Part shown: positions 54,289 through 63,145 of the stretch, in pieces
Layout: each line of letters starts with the position of its first letter
Numbering within the stretch: position 1 is the first letter of the stretch
Assembly (NCBI GenBank): GCA_021775875.1
Contig: JAJFHA010000020.1
Coordinates: 89,544 to 153,543, forward strand
Length of the DNA stretch: 64,000 nt
From: Hyphomicrobiales bacterium
GTDB lineage: Bacteria > Pseudomonadota > Alphaproteobacteria > Rhizobiales > NORP267
Direction of reading: 5' to 3'
Position numbers and translations under genes: made by a program
The notes under the pieces: generated by a model
What the model was told of the DNA's origin: nothing
What the model saw: the letters and a program-made list of their open reading frames with translations, nothing else
Databases searched by the model: none

Positions 54289-55242
54289 TTAAAGTTTCAG
54301 GCCGCAGCTATCAAAAGCTGCCTTGGTAACTTCTTTTTCAGCCTCTGTCATTTGCAACATGGGGCGGCGCACCGGGCCACCAACCTGTCCCAGTAATTCC
54401 TGCCAGTATTTTTGATGCGCCTGGGGTTTGCCGCTGGGCCGGGTTGATTTCAGGGCACGACGCACGCCATCAAGGCTGTCGCGGACAGCGCGTGCCTTAT
54501 CTGCTTCACCGGCAAATGCCAGATTTGTATATTCCTGCATGCGCTTGTCGTTTGCGGTCTGGATCAGGTAGGGCGGCGACGAGCAGAGGTAAAGTTGCCA
54601 TCCAAGCTCCAGAATATTATCGCACCATTCTTCTTCTGACGCCGTGCTGACGATCAGCTTATTGCCGACCATCTTGGAAAGCCGCGCATACATGTCGCGC
54701 TCGACGCTGTATTTTATCGCAACAATATTCGGCAATTCGGCGATCCGGGTGCAAAGTTCCGGGCTCATCAAATAGCCACTATCCGGATGGCTCCACATGG
54801 CGATGCCTATATTTACTTGCTCGGAAATATATTTGTAATATTCGTAGAGCGTGTCGTCCTGGTCTGAGAGGAAATGCAGCAGCGGCGCGTGCACAACGAT
54901 ATAATCCGCACCAATGGCTTCAGCGTGATGTGCGAGATCCAGCACCACATCCATATTCTGGTCGGAACACGACATGATGGTCCCGGCCTTATCGCCAGTT
55001 TCTTCGACCGCGATTTCAAATGTACGTTTGCGTTCTTCAAGAGAGAGGGAGAAAAATTCGCCCTGTTTGCCAGCAATGAAAAACCCGGCAATGCCAAGAT
55101 CATCGACCCAATGGCGGATGTTGCTGCGGAACCCGTCTTCGTTGAGGGAAAAATCCTCGTTGAAAGGACAGAGCGCTGCGGCCCAGATGCCTTTCATGTT
55201 TTGACGGGCATAATCCATCGCGTCCAGACGGGAATAATTCAT
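54289..55242 (-). CDS. DapA/NanA-family aldolase-like protein with altered active site
   Basis: A 317-residue protein of the dihydrodipicolinate synthase/N-acetylneuraminate lyase superfamily. The Schiff-base Lys is kept (K177 in IVAIKYS), and GEFFSLSLEER follows the first loop. The usual PYYN tyrosine motif is replaced by PLLH (about 120-123), and the TTGE threonines by KQGE. ATG 55242 is set by GAGGAG upstream, which overlaps the end of the preceding molybdenum-enzyme gene, so the two form an operon. The true substrate is unknown. Confidence 0.8.
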   Translation of the reverse strand: MNYSRLDAMDYARQNMKGIWAAALCPFNEDFSLNEDGFRSNIRHWVDDLGIAGFFIAGKQGEFFSLSLEERKRTFEIAVEETGDKAGTIMSCSDQNMDVVLDLAHHAEAIGADYIVVHAPLLHFLSDQDDTLYEYYKYISEQVNIGIAMWSHPDSGYLMSPELCTRIAELPNIVAIKYSVERDMYARLSKMVGNKLIVSTASEEEWCDNILELGWQLYLCSSPPYLIQTANDKRMQEYTNLAFAGEADKARAVRDSLDGVRRALKSTRPSGKPQAHQKYWQELLGQVGGPVRRPMLQMTEAEKEVTKAAFDSCGLKL

Positions 55243-55246
55243 GCGT

Positions 55247-57409
55247 CTACTCCTCAAAACCGTTTTGCATCGCCTGCCAGATACGCTCGGATGTTAGCGG
55301 CATGGCCAGATTTTCGACTCCAAAGGGGCGCAGGGCATCAAGGATTGCGTTGAGCACAGCTGCAGGTACACCGATCGTGCCAGCTTCACCGACACCTTTG
55401 GCACCAATAATATTGTTGGGAGATTCTGTCACCGTTCGCCCCAATACGAAAGGCGGAACGTCGCTTGCCCGCGGCATGGCATAATCCATCAGCGAACCTG
55501 ATAGCAACTGGCCGCTTTCGTCATAGATCACTTGTTCCATCAGAGCTTCACCAAGCCCCTGAACGCCGGCACCAACGACTTGTCCATCAAACAGCATTTC
55601 ATTGAGCACCGTCCCGGCGTCATCTGCCGACACAATTTTCTCAATTTTTGGAATGCCCGTGTCGCCGTCAATTGAGGTAAGCGCGATGGTGCAGCCATGA
55701 GCCCACGATTCACCGTCAGCCGTATATCGCAAGTCTGCGGTTATCGGGGTTTCAGGCAGCGTGTTGGTCTGGCGCAATTTTTCAGCAACTTCGCGTGCGG
55801 CCATTCGCATGGCGCTGCCGCCAACGCTGGAGCTACGGCTGGCGAACGCGCCGACCCCTTCCGGCGTTAATCCGGTATCCCCATGAATGATGGTCACCTG
55901 ATCAGGCGTGACGCCCAACTCATCTGCGACAATCTGGGCGAACGCGGTTTCGCGCCCATGGCCCTGTGAACTGGAGCCTGTTGCCGCGATGATCGTGCCG
56001 TCCGGGTGCCAGGTAACGCGCGCACTTTCCCATCCGCCGCCGCAGGGTTCCGTGAAGCTGGCAATGCCAATGCCGCATATCTCTCCGTTTGCGCGTCGGG
56101 TAGCAATTTCGGCCTTCATGTTTTCGTATCCAGCAAGCTCTGTGGCGCACGCCAACACGTCTGCAAAATCACCTGAATCCGGTTCGCACCCGGTTGCAGT
56201 TACAAAGGGCAAATCTTCGGTGGCAACAAAATTCAGGCGGCGTATTTCAACTGCGTCAATGCCGACGGCAATCGCGGCTTTTTCCACGAGTCGCTCCATC
56301 ATGGCAGCGGCCTCGGGCCGTCCAGCCCCCCGGTAAATTCCAACCGGCGCGGTATTGGTGAGGTAGCCGTTGGCTTCGATATCGACAGCTGCAATCTGAT
56401 AAGGCCCCGGCATCATGCGCCCGGCATTCCACAAAGGGATTGCGGCACTGAAAGGCAACCAGTGACCAAGCGGTACATTGATTCGGGCTTTCAGTGCCAG
56501 AAATCGACCGTCTTTGTCTAACGCCAATTCGCCTTCATTTTGTCCACCTCGCGCGTGCCAGGCTGAGAGCATTTCTTCGCTCCGGGTTGCGGTCCATTTT
56601 ACCGGGCGCTCCAGCCATCTGGCGGCAAGGGCGACAAGGATTTCTTCGGGGTAAACCGAAGCTTTCATGCCAAAAGCGCCACCCACATCAACCGCAATGA
56701 CGCGCACTTTCTCAGGCTCCATCTCAAGCATGTCAGCGATACCATTCCGCGCGCGGAACGGGTTCTGGCTCGACATGTGAATGATCAGACCATCGGTTTC
56801 CGGGTCTGGCGTGGCGACAATGGTGCGCGGCTCCATCGGTGTTGGTGCCAGGCGCGGATGGGAAATGTGAGCAGTCACCACATGGGCGGCATCAGCAAAA
56901 AGCTGCGCCACATTGCCGGTCTGCCAATGTTTCGTCATGGCGTGATTATCGGGAATATCTTCAAACAGGTTTTGCCCGTCCTGCCCGGCCTGCAAGGTGG
57001 GAACGTCCTCATCTACTTCCAGTTCGATCAATTCAGCGGCGTCCTCGGCTGCTTGCTTGGATGTAGCGATTATGGCGGCGAGCGGTTGTCCCACAGACCT
57101 GATGCCGTGTTCCGATAAAAGCGGGTAAGGGGGCGCTTTAAGATCATCAAGCATTGCGCCATTGACGGCATGCTGGCCAATACCTTCAACATTCTCGCCA
57201 GTATAAATAGCAACGATTCCCGGATGCGCTTCCGCTGCCTCGACATCGAACTTCGTAATTTTACCGCACGCAATAGGGCTGCGGAAAAACAACATGGACA
57301 GACAGCCATCAACCTGTTCATCACCCGCATAATGTCCCTGACCTGTGACAAGCCGGGCATCTTCGCGCCGTCTCAGGGGCTGGCCGGTAAATTTTACAAC
57401 AGGCAACAA
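55247..57409 (-). CDS. Xanthine-dehydrogenase-family molybdopterin-binding subunit
   Basis: A protein of about 720 residues resembling the large subunit of molybdenum hydroxylases (CoxL form II type). Evidence: FTGQPLRRREDARLVTG at the N-terminus, the VGGAFGMKAS cofactor loop, IYRGAGRPEA at the form II position, and KGVGEAGTIG with the active-site Glu. The start is uncertain: TTG 57409 has AGGAG ten bases upstream, while ATG 57448 has none but would also be in frame. No small iron-sulfur or FAD subunit gene is present next to it, which such enzymes normally need. Confidence 0.85.
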   Translation of the reverse strand: MLPVVKFTGQPLRRREDARLVTGQGHYAGDEQVDGCLSMLFFRSPIACGKITKFDVEAAEAHPGIVAIYTGENVEGIGQHAVNGAMLDDLKAPPYPLLSEHGIRSVGQPLAAIIATSKQAAEDAAELIELEVDEDVPTLQAGQDGQNLFEDIPDNHAMTKHWQTGNVAQLFADAAHVVTAHISHPRLAPTPMEPRTIVATPDPETDGLIIHMSSQNPFRARNGIADMLEMEPEKVRVIAVDVGGAFGMKASVYPEEILVALAARWLERPVKWTATRSEEMLSAWHARGGQNEGELALDKDGRFLALKARINVPLGHWLPFSAAIPLWNAGRMMPGPYQIAAVDIEANGYLTNTAPVGIYRGAGRPEAAAMMERLVEKAAIAVGIDAVEIRRLNFVATEDLPFVTATGCEPDSGDFADVLACATELAGYENMKAEIATRRANGEICGIGIASFTEPCGGGWESARVTWHPDGTIIAATGSSSQGHGRETAFAQIVADELGVTPDQVTIIHGDTGLTPEGVGAFASRSSSVGGSAMRMAAREVAEKLRQTNTLPETPITADLRYTADGESWAHGCTIALTSIDGDTGIPKIEKIVSADDAGTVLNEMLFDGQVVGAGVQGLGEALMEQVIYDESGQLLSGSLMDYAMPRASDVPPFVLGRTVTESPNNIIGAKGVGEAGTIGVPAAVLNAILDALRPFGVENLAMPLTSERIWQAMQNGFEE

Positions 57410-57501
57410 TACGCGCGAACTCCTTGTAGTAATTTCGCAACCAACCATTAGAATGAATGCGTGGGCATGGAAACCATCATTATGATTTAAGGGAGGCACA
57501 C

Positions 57502-58059
57502 ATGGCCGCTCATCCAAAACTTTCCGCATTCAATTTCAGTAAGTGGATCGACGAGAACGAGCATTTGCTCAAACCGCCGGTTTCCAACAAACAATTGTTT
57601 GACAGCAAAACCGATATGATTGTCATGATCGTTGGTGGCCCCAATACCAGGGTAGATTTCCACGATGATCCGGTCGAAGAATTTTTCTACCAACTGCGCG
57701 GCGACATGATTTTGAAAATAGCGGATGAAAATGGAATTCAGGATGTGCAGATCCGCGAAGGCGAAGTGTTCATGCTGCCACCCCATACCCGCCATTCACC
57801 CCAGCGCCCGCAGGAAAATTCGATCGGCCTTGTGGTCGAAGGTGCCCGCATACCCGGTATGAAAGACGGCTTTGAATGGTATTGCTTTGAGTGCGGCGGA
57901 CTGGTCCATCGGGTCGAAGTGGATTTGCAGGATATCGTCAAAGACCTGCCGCCACTTTACGATGCCTTTTACGACAGCAAAGACGCCCGCACCTGCCCGA
58001 GTTGTAAAGCGTTACATCCCGGCCGAGGTGCGCCGCCTGCCGGGTGGGCCGATATTTAA
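57502..58059 (+). CDS. nbaC: 3-hydroxyanthranilate 3,4-dioxygenase
   Basis: A 185-residue cupin dioxygenase opening the ring of 3-hydroxyanthranilate. Iron ligands H54, E60 and H98 and substrate-binding R50, R102 and E113 can be matched, and the bacterial type's second, rubredoxin-like metal site is present: CFEC (128-131) and CPSC (165-168). GGGAGG six bases upstream sets ATG 57502. No other kynurenine-pathway gene is next to it; it is divergent from the molybdenum-enzyme operon. Confidence 0.93.
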   Translation: MAAHPKLSAFNFSKWIDENEHLLKPPVSNKQLFDSKTDMIVMIVGGPNTRVDFHDDPVEEFFYQLRGDMILKIADENGIQDVQIREGEVFMLPPHTRHSPQRPQENSIGLVVEGARIPGMKDGFEWYCFECGGLVHRVEVDLQDIVKDLPPLYDAFYDSKDARTCPSCKALHPGRGAPPAGWADI

Positions 58060-58072
58060 ATCGAGCTAAACC

Positions 58073-59071
58073 TTAGCCGCGCCGTTGGTCCGGATGCAGC
58101 GTGCGTCCGAGAATATGCTCGTTCGTTCCGATCACATCAGAACTGGAGCCGACAATTAGCGGGTCCGGCATGATTTCAATATCCGGGTTCTTTTCCGGAT
58201 AGGGCAAGGTCGAGAGAAAATGCTGCATACAATTCAGCCGGGCACGCTTCTTGTCATCGGATTTGATAATAATCCACGGTGCGTCAGCGGTATCCGTATA
58301 GAAGAACATGGCTTCCTTGGCTTCGGTATAATCGTCCCATTTATCACGTGATGCCCGATCAACCGGCGATAATTTCCACTGTTTAAGCGGGTCATTTTCA
58401 CGCGACTCAAAACGTTGGGATTGTTCTTCGCGGGTCACCGAAAACCAGTATTTATAGAGCCTGATCCCGCTGCGCGTAATCATCCGCTCGAACTCAGGGC
58501 ATTGGCGCATGAATTCCAGATAATCCTGCGGTGAACAGAAATTCATGACCCGCTCAACACCGGCACGGTTATACCATGACCGATCAAACAGAACGATTTC
58601 GCCACCTGCTGGCAGATGTTCAATATAACGCTGGAAAAACCAGAGTGTACGGTCCCTGTCGGACGGCTTTTCGAGCGCTACCACCTTGGCACCCCGCGGA
58701 TTAAGATGCTCCATAAAGCGTTTGATCGCGCCGCCTTTACCGGCCGCGTCCCTGCCTTCAAACAACAGTACAATTTTCTGGCCTGTCGCCCTGACCCATT
58801 CCTGCACCTTCAAAAGCTCAACCTGAAGCATGGCTTTTTGCTCTTCATAATCTTTGCGCTTGATCTTGTCGGGATACGGATATTGTCCGGTTTCAAAGGC
58901 ACGCCGCCTTGCTTCCTTATCATCGCGGGGGAAATGGGGTGGTGCCGGAATATCTTCCAACATCACGCCATTTCCGGATTCCGGATTTCCCGTCACCGGG
59001 TTGTCTTCTTGTTCAATTGTTGAAATGGCTTCGCCCGTAACTTTTTTGCCAGTGTTTGCATCGTCCGCCAT
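58073..59071 (-). CDS. ppk2: Polyphosphate kinase 2
   Basis: A 332-residue PPK2-family enzyme that transfers phosphate between polyphosphate and nucleotides. Walker A is GRDAAGKGGAIKR at about 106-118 and the lid/Walker B part is DRSWYNRAGVE at about 163-173. The N-terminal ~45 residues are polar and probably disordered. GGGGAGGAAACC before ATG 59071 fixes the start. Transcribed toward the nbaC gene, ending 13 bp from it. Confidence 0.93.
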   Translation of the reverse strand: MADDANTGKKVTGEAISTIEQEDNPVTGNPESGNGVMLEDIPAPPHFPRDDKEARRRAFETGQYPYPDKIKRKDYEEQKAMLQVELLKVQEWVRATGQKIVLLFEGRDAAGKGGAIKRFMEHLNPRGAKVVALEKPSDRDRTLWFFQRYIEHLPAGGEIVLFDRSWYNRAGVERVMNFCSPQDYLEFMRQCPEFERMITRSGIRLYKYWFSVTREEQSQRFESRENDPLKQWKLSPVDRASRDKWDDYTEAKEAMFFYTDTADAPWIIIKSDDKKRARLNCMQHFLSTLPYPEKNPDIEIMPDPLIVGSSSDVIGTNEHILGRTLHPDQRRG

Positions 59072-59179
59072 GGTTTCCTCCCCGGATTTCACAAGTTCAA
59101 TCAATTAGAAAATATGAATATGCCAGCCTGCGCCTTGATGCGGGTCAAGTCCAGCAGGAGAAAATCATTCGGAGGTAAT

Positions 59180-59641
59180 TCAATCAGCAGAAACCGGGAA
59201 ACCGCGCCACCCTTTGATTGAGCGAAGAGAAAAACGGGTTTTCATACTGGCAACACGGGGCAACCGCGACAGGCTTTCCCGATGGATCCGGTCAAAATCA
59301 CCAACGCTCCGCGCAGCGATCCGCAAGATATAGTCGGCATCTCCGGTGGTGAGGTGACATTCAAGAATTTCGCCAAGCCGCCCGACCTCGGTTTCGAACG
59401 CACTCAGTGCTTCCTCACTTTGGGAATCGAGCGTGATCTCCACAAAAACCATGATCTCATAGCCGAGTGAATGCTGGTCCAGCCGGGCGGAATAACCGAC
59501 AATATACCCACGTTCTTCCAGCAACTTGACCCGCCTGTGACAGGCAGATGGCGACAGCCCGATCTCGCTGGCAAGTTCAGCCAGAGGGCGGGAAGAATCT
59601 TCCTGCAGGTTACGCAATATTTGGGCATCGGTATGATTCAT
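59180..59641 (-). CDS. Lrp/AsnC-family regulator, probable regulator of ald
   Basis: A 153-residue Lrp/AsnC protein: winged helix (about 1-60; LASEIGLSPSACHRRVKLLEERG) and a RAM ligand-binding domain (about 65-140; VFVEITL, LECHLTTGDADYILR). It is divergent from alanine dehydrogenase across a 149-bp, very AT-rich region with two inverted repeats, the layout of AldR/Lrp-controlled ald genes. Effector (probably alanine) is inferred. Confidence 0.9.
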   Translation of the reverse strand: MNHTDAQILRNLQEDSSRPLAELASEIGLSPSACHRRVKLLEERGYIVGYSARLDQHSLGYEIMVFVEITLDSQSEEALSAFETEVGRLGEILECHLTTGDADYILRIAARSVGDFDRIHRESLSRLPRVASMKTRFSLRSIKGWRGFPVSAD

Positions 59642-59654
59642 GGGAAAATTTCCG

Positions 59655-59682
59655 AATTATTTTATGGTAGTCATAAATAATT
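59655..59682. promoter_or_regulatory. Long AT-rich inverted repeat near lrp start
   Basis: AATTATTTTATG (59655-59666) and CATAAATAATT (59672-59682) form an 11-bp inverted repeat with a one-base bulge around GTAGT. It lies 14-41 bp upstream of the lrp start, suitable for Lrp-type autoregulation. Confidence 0.5.
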
Positions 59683-59744
59683 ACAGATAAATTTATGTAT
59701 AGCGAGGAAAAATTGAAATAAATCACGATAAATTCATGAAATAA

Positions 59745-59759
59745 TCAATTTCAAATTGA
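59745..59759. promoter_or_regulatory. Inverted repeat near ald start
   Basis: TCAATT-TCA-AATTGA is a perfect 6-bp inverted repeat 32 bp before the ald ATG, a plausible Lrp-type operator. Confidence 0.4.
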
Positions 59760-59790
59760 AAATTTACGAATTAGGCTATGGGAGCGTGCG

Positions 59791-60912
59791 ATGATTGTCG
59801 GCACCACAAAAGAGATCAAGAACCACGAATACAGGGTGGGCTTAACTCCAGAAAGCGTTTTTGAGTTGGTCGGGCAGGGCAATGAGGTGATTGTGGAAGC
59901 TGGCGCCGGACTTGGTATTGGAGCGACCGACGAAACCTATGTTGAAGCTGGCGCTGAAATTCTCAGTTCAGCTGCTGATGTCTTCGCCAAAGCCGAGATG
60001 ATCGTCAAGGTCAAGGAACCGCAGGCCGTGGAGCGTGCCATGCTGCGCGAAGGTCAAATTCTCTATACCTATTTGCATCTGGCTCCGGACCCCGAGCAAA
60101 CCAAAGACTTGGTAAAATCTGGTGCGATCTGCATCGCATATGAGACGGTGACCGATGATGCCGGCACCTTGCCATTACTCAAGCCAATGAGCCAGGTTGC
60201 GGGTCGTATGTCGATCCAGGCTGGCGCGACCGCGCTCGAAAAAGCTCATGGTGGCCGGGGCGTGTTGCTTGGCGGTGTACCGGGCGTTGCGCCCGGCAAG
60301 GTAGCCGTCATTGGCGGCGGTGTCGTTGGCCTCAACGCGGCGCAAATGGCGGTCGGCCTTGGTGCCGATGTAACCATCCTCGATCGCAACCCTGATGCAC
60401 TTGAGCGCTTAGGCAATTATTTCGAAGCGCGCGCCAAAACCCGCTTCTCCAATCGTGCCAATCTGGCGGAATGTGTAGCTGAAGCCGATCTTGTTGTCGG
60501 CGCCGTGCTGGTGCCGGGTGCAGCGGCGCCAAAGCTGGTGTCTCGCGAAATGCTGGCAACCATGAAACCGGGTGCTGTATTGGCGGATGTGGCCATCGAC
60601 CAGGGCGGGTGCTTTGAAACATCTAAAGCTACCACCCATGATGATCCGACCTATATGGTTGACGGCATCGTGCATTATTGCGTGGCCAACATGCCGGGCG
60701 CGGTGGCGCGGACATCAACCTATGCGCTGAATAATGTCACCCTGCCGCACGCTTTACGGATCGCCAAAAAGGGCTGGAAAGATGCTCTCCGCGATGATCC
60801 ACATCTCGAAAACGGATTGAATGTCTGGAACGGTAAAATCACCTGCAAACCGGTCGCCGATGATCTGGGCTACGATTATACGCCAGCCAGCGAAGCCGTC
60901 GGCTCACTCTAG
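59791..60912 (+). CDS. ald: Alanine dehydrogenase
   Basis: A 373-residue NAD-dependent enzyme that interconverts alanine and pyruvate plus ammonia. It starts [20 protein letters not shown]; the Rossmann motif [11 protein letters not shown] lies at about 172-182. Length and conserved segments ([27 protein letters not shown]) are typical. GGGAG is located nine bases before the ATG. Its end overlaps that of hutC by 9 bp in convergent orientation. Confidence 0.96.
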   Translation: MIVGTTKEIKNHEYRVGLTPESVFELVGQGNEVIVEAGAGLGIGATDETYVEAGAEILSSAADVFAKAEMIVKVKEPQAVERAMLREGQILYTYLHLAPDPEQTKDLVKSGAICIAYETVTDDAGTLPLLKPMSQVAGRMSIQAGATALEKAHGGRGVLLGGVPGVAPGKVAVIGGGVVGLNAAQMAVGLGADVTILDRNPDALERLGNYFEARAKTRFSNRANLAECVAEADLVVGAVLVPGAAAPKLVSREMLATMKPGAVLADVAIDQGGCFETSKATTHDDPTYMVDGIVHYCVANMPGAVARTSTYALNNVTLPHALRIAKKGWKDALRDDPHLENGLNVWNGKITCKPVADDLGYDYTPASEAVGSL

Positions 60913-61635
60913 GGCGTCTTTGCCATAGGGAATTTCATCGCGGGTAGTCATGGAAAACCGGTTGCCCGAATGGGAGAGCCGGACCCAGGTGATAATATTG
61001 CTTGCCTGCCAGGTTTTTCGTTCAATGACGAATACCGGTTCATCAGACTCGAGATCTAAATGCCGACGCTCAATCGAGCTGGCAGTAGCTGCGCGAAAAA
61101 CATGTTCGGCATTGCTATACGGAATTTCGCGTACCAGCCATTCATTTGGGCCGATGACATCGAATTTTTGTGCCTTGACTGTTGGTACGGCGGCAAGGTT
61201 GATCCACCTGTCTTCAAGTTGCCAAACAATATCGTCGGCAAAATGACGGCAGATAAGATGCATCGCCGGTGTTCTGGGCGTAAGCGACAGCTCTTTGGCA
61301 ATTTTTTTCGTGACTGGAACAATTTCTCTTGCGACCAGCTGATAGCTATAATAGCGCCCCATATCAGAGATCTGTTCGCCAATAATTGGAATTTGAACAA
61401 CCGCATCCCGGCTTCGGCGCGGCACAACGCGGGTGCCGGCCTTGCGGCGACGCTCGACAAATCCGGCATCGGCGATTTCCTGAATGGCGCGGTTTACTGT
61501 GGCGCGGGCGACGCCGAATTCTTCCGCTAAATCCTGTTCGTTGGGGATCAACTCCCCCACCGGCCAGATTTGCGACGTAATCCGCGCCATGACAATCTGG
61601 CGGATATCCTTGTAGGTTTTCAGTTGCTGGGTCAC
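60904..61635 (-). CDS. hutC: Histidine utilisation repressor HutC
   Basis: A 243-residue GntR/HutC-family repressor: winged helix (about 5-72; PNEQDLAEEFGVARATVNRAI) followed by a UTRA ligand-binding domain (about 90-238) that normally senses urocanate. The GTG start follows directly on the hutF stop, so hutF and hutC are co-transcribed. A candidate operator lies between hutF and hutI. Confidence 0.92.
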   Translation of the reverse strand: MTQQLKTYKDIRQIVMARITSQIWPVGELIPNEQDLAEEFGVARATVNRAIQEIADAGFVERRRKAGTRVVPRRSRDAVVQIPIIGEQISDMGRYYSYQLVAREIVPVTKKIAKELSLTPRTPAMHLICRHFADDIVWQLEDRWINLAAVPTVKAQKFDVIGPNEWLVREIPYSNAEHVFRAATASSIERRHLDLESDEPVFVIERKTWQASNIITWVRLSHSGNRFSMTTRDEIPYGKDALE

Positions 61636-63012
61636 CTACGTTTGCTCCAGCAATCCGGCAATCGCATCCCGGTATTTGGCAACAATCGCATCCCGTGAGA
61701 GATGGCGACCATCGCGCACTATATGGCGGCCCGCCGACCAAACGTCCCGGACCATGTTGTCATCGCCGCCAAACAGCCAGCCATCCAGATATTGCTCAGG
61801 GGCAAGGCCCGCAAGCGCGAAATTATCGGCATCAAGCGCAATTAGATCTGCCAGCTTGCCTTCAGAAATTTGCCCGGAATTTCGACCCAGCGCCTGTGCC
61901 CCGCCAGCGAGGCAGCGTCTGTAAATGGATGCCCCGACAGACCCTTCACCGGTCACAAGGATATTGCGGGAAAATTCGCGAAGCCGTTGACTATATTCAA
62001 GCATACGAAGTTCTTCGCTGAGTGAAATGCGCACATTTGAATCCGACCCGATGCCGATAACACCGCCTGCCTCCAGATAATCAGTACCATTAAACGGGCC
62101 ATCGCCAAGATTAGCCTCGGTGATCGGGCAAAGGCCTGCCACCACGCTAGATTTTGCCATTTGCTGCGTCTCGGTCTCGTTCATATGGGTCGCATGCACC
62201 AGGCACCAACGTGCATCCACATCCATATTATCAAGTAGCCATTGAACAGGACGGCTTCCAAGCCATTTTGAAATCTCTTCAACTTCGAGCGGCTGTTCGG
62301 CGATATGAATATGGACCGGGCAATCCGAAAAATGTCCGGTAACATCCCGCAATAATTCAGGCGATGTCGCCCGCAAAGAATGCGGCGCAATGCCGACTAT
62401 TGAATCTGCTGGCAGTGTTTGCGCGGCATTCTTTTTGGCAGCTTCAACAAGACGGGCAAACCGTTCACCGTCATTCCCGAACCGTGCTTGCCGCTCGTTC
62501 AGGGGTATTTCACCGGCCCCGCCAAATGCATAGAGAACCGGCAAATGGGTCAAGCCGATGCCGGAATTATTGGCGGCGGCAAAAATCCGGTTCGAGGTTT
62601 CCGCCAGATCGTCATACGGCATCCCGTCTGGCTGATGGTGCAGATAATGAAATTCGCCAACTGACGCGTAGCCCGCTTCGAGCATTTCCATGAAGACCAG
62701 ATCGGCGATTGCCTCGATCTGCTCAGGCGTCAGATTGGCCGTGAAGCGGTACATCAATTCACGCCACGTCCAGAAGCTGTCGCGCCCGGCCATGCGAATT
62801 TCTGTCCGCCCCGCCATCGCCCGTTGAAACGAATGGCTATGCAAATTGGCCATCGCCGGCAACAGAATTCCAACCTGCTGGCCGTCCCCGGAATTTGTTT
62901 CATTTGTGCCTGAGGTAATGGATCCGATGCGCCCATCCGGTGCAATCACCACATCAATATTTTGCGCCCAGCCATCGGGCAGGAGCGCGTGCCGGGCATG
63001 GAGAATGGTCAT
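61636..63012 (-). CDS. hutF: Formimidoylglutamate deiminase HutF
   Basis: A 458-residue amidohydrolase-superfamily enzyme converting N-formimino-L-glutamate to N-formylglutamate, which defines the five-step histidine degradation pathway. Metal ligands H58 and H60 are in ANLHSHSFQRAMAGR, with later conserved CLVHATHMNETE and IGSDSN segments. GAGGAT before ATG 63012 supports the start. Confidence 0.94.
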   Translation of the reverse strand: MTILHARHALLPDGWAQNIDVVIAPDGRIGSITSGTNETNSGDGQQVGILLPAMANLHSHSFQRAMAGRTEIRMAGRDSFWTWRELMYRFTANLTPEQIEAIADLVFMEMLEAGYASVGEFHYLHHQPDGMPYDDLAETSNRIFAAANNSGIGLTHLPVLYAFGGAGEIPLNERQARFGNDGERFARLVEAAKKNAAQTLPADSIVGIAPHSLRATSPELLRDVTGHFSDCPVHIHIAEQPLEVEEISKWLGSRPVQWLLDNMDVDARWCLVHATHMNETETQQMAKSSVVAGLCPITEANLGDGPFNGTDYLEAGGVIGIGSDSNVRISLSEELRMLEYSQRLREFSRNILVTGEGSVGASIYRRCLAGGAQALGRNSGQISEGKLADLIALDADNFALAGLAPEQYLDGWLFGGDDNMVRDVWSAGRHIVRDGRHLSRDAIVAKYRDAIAGLLEQT

Positions 63013-63033
63013 CGTTTATCCTCAGGCAATTTA

Positions 63034-63049
63034 TTATGTATGGACATAA
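63034..63049. promoter_or_regulatory. Candidate HutC operator
   Basis: TTATGT-ATGG-ACATAA is a perfect 6-bp inverted repeat whose core GTATGGAC fits the GT-N4-AC form of HutC/GntR operators. It lies between the divergent hutF and hutI genes, 22 bp from the hutF start. Confidence 0.6.
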
Positions 63050-63145
63050 TAATAATTGAGTCCTACGATAAGTCCAGAAAAACCGGAAAATTCGGCCAAA
63101 AGCGTCAGAAAGCTGAAGCAACCGGGAAAATCAAGGGAGGTGCTG

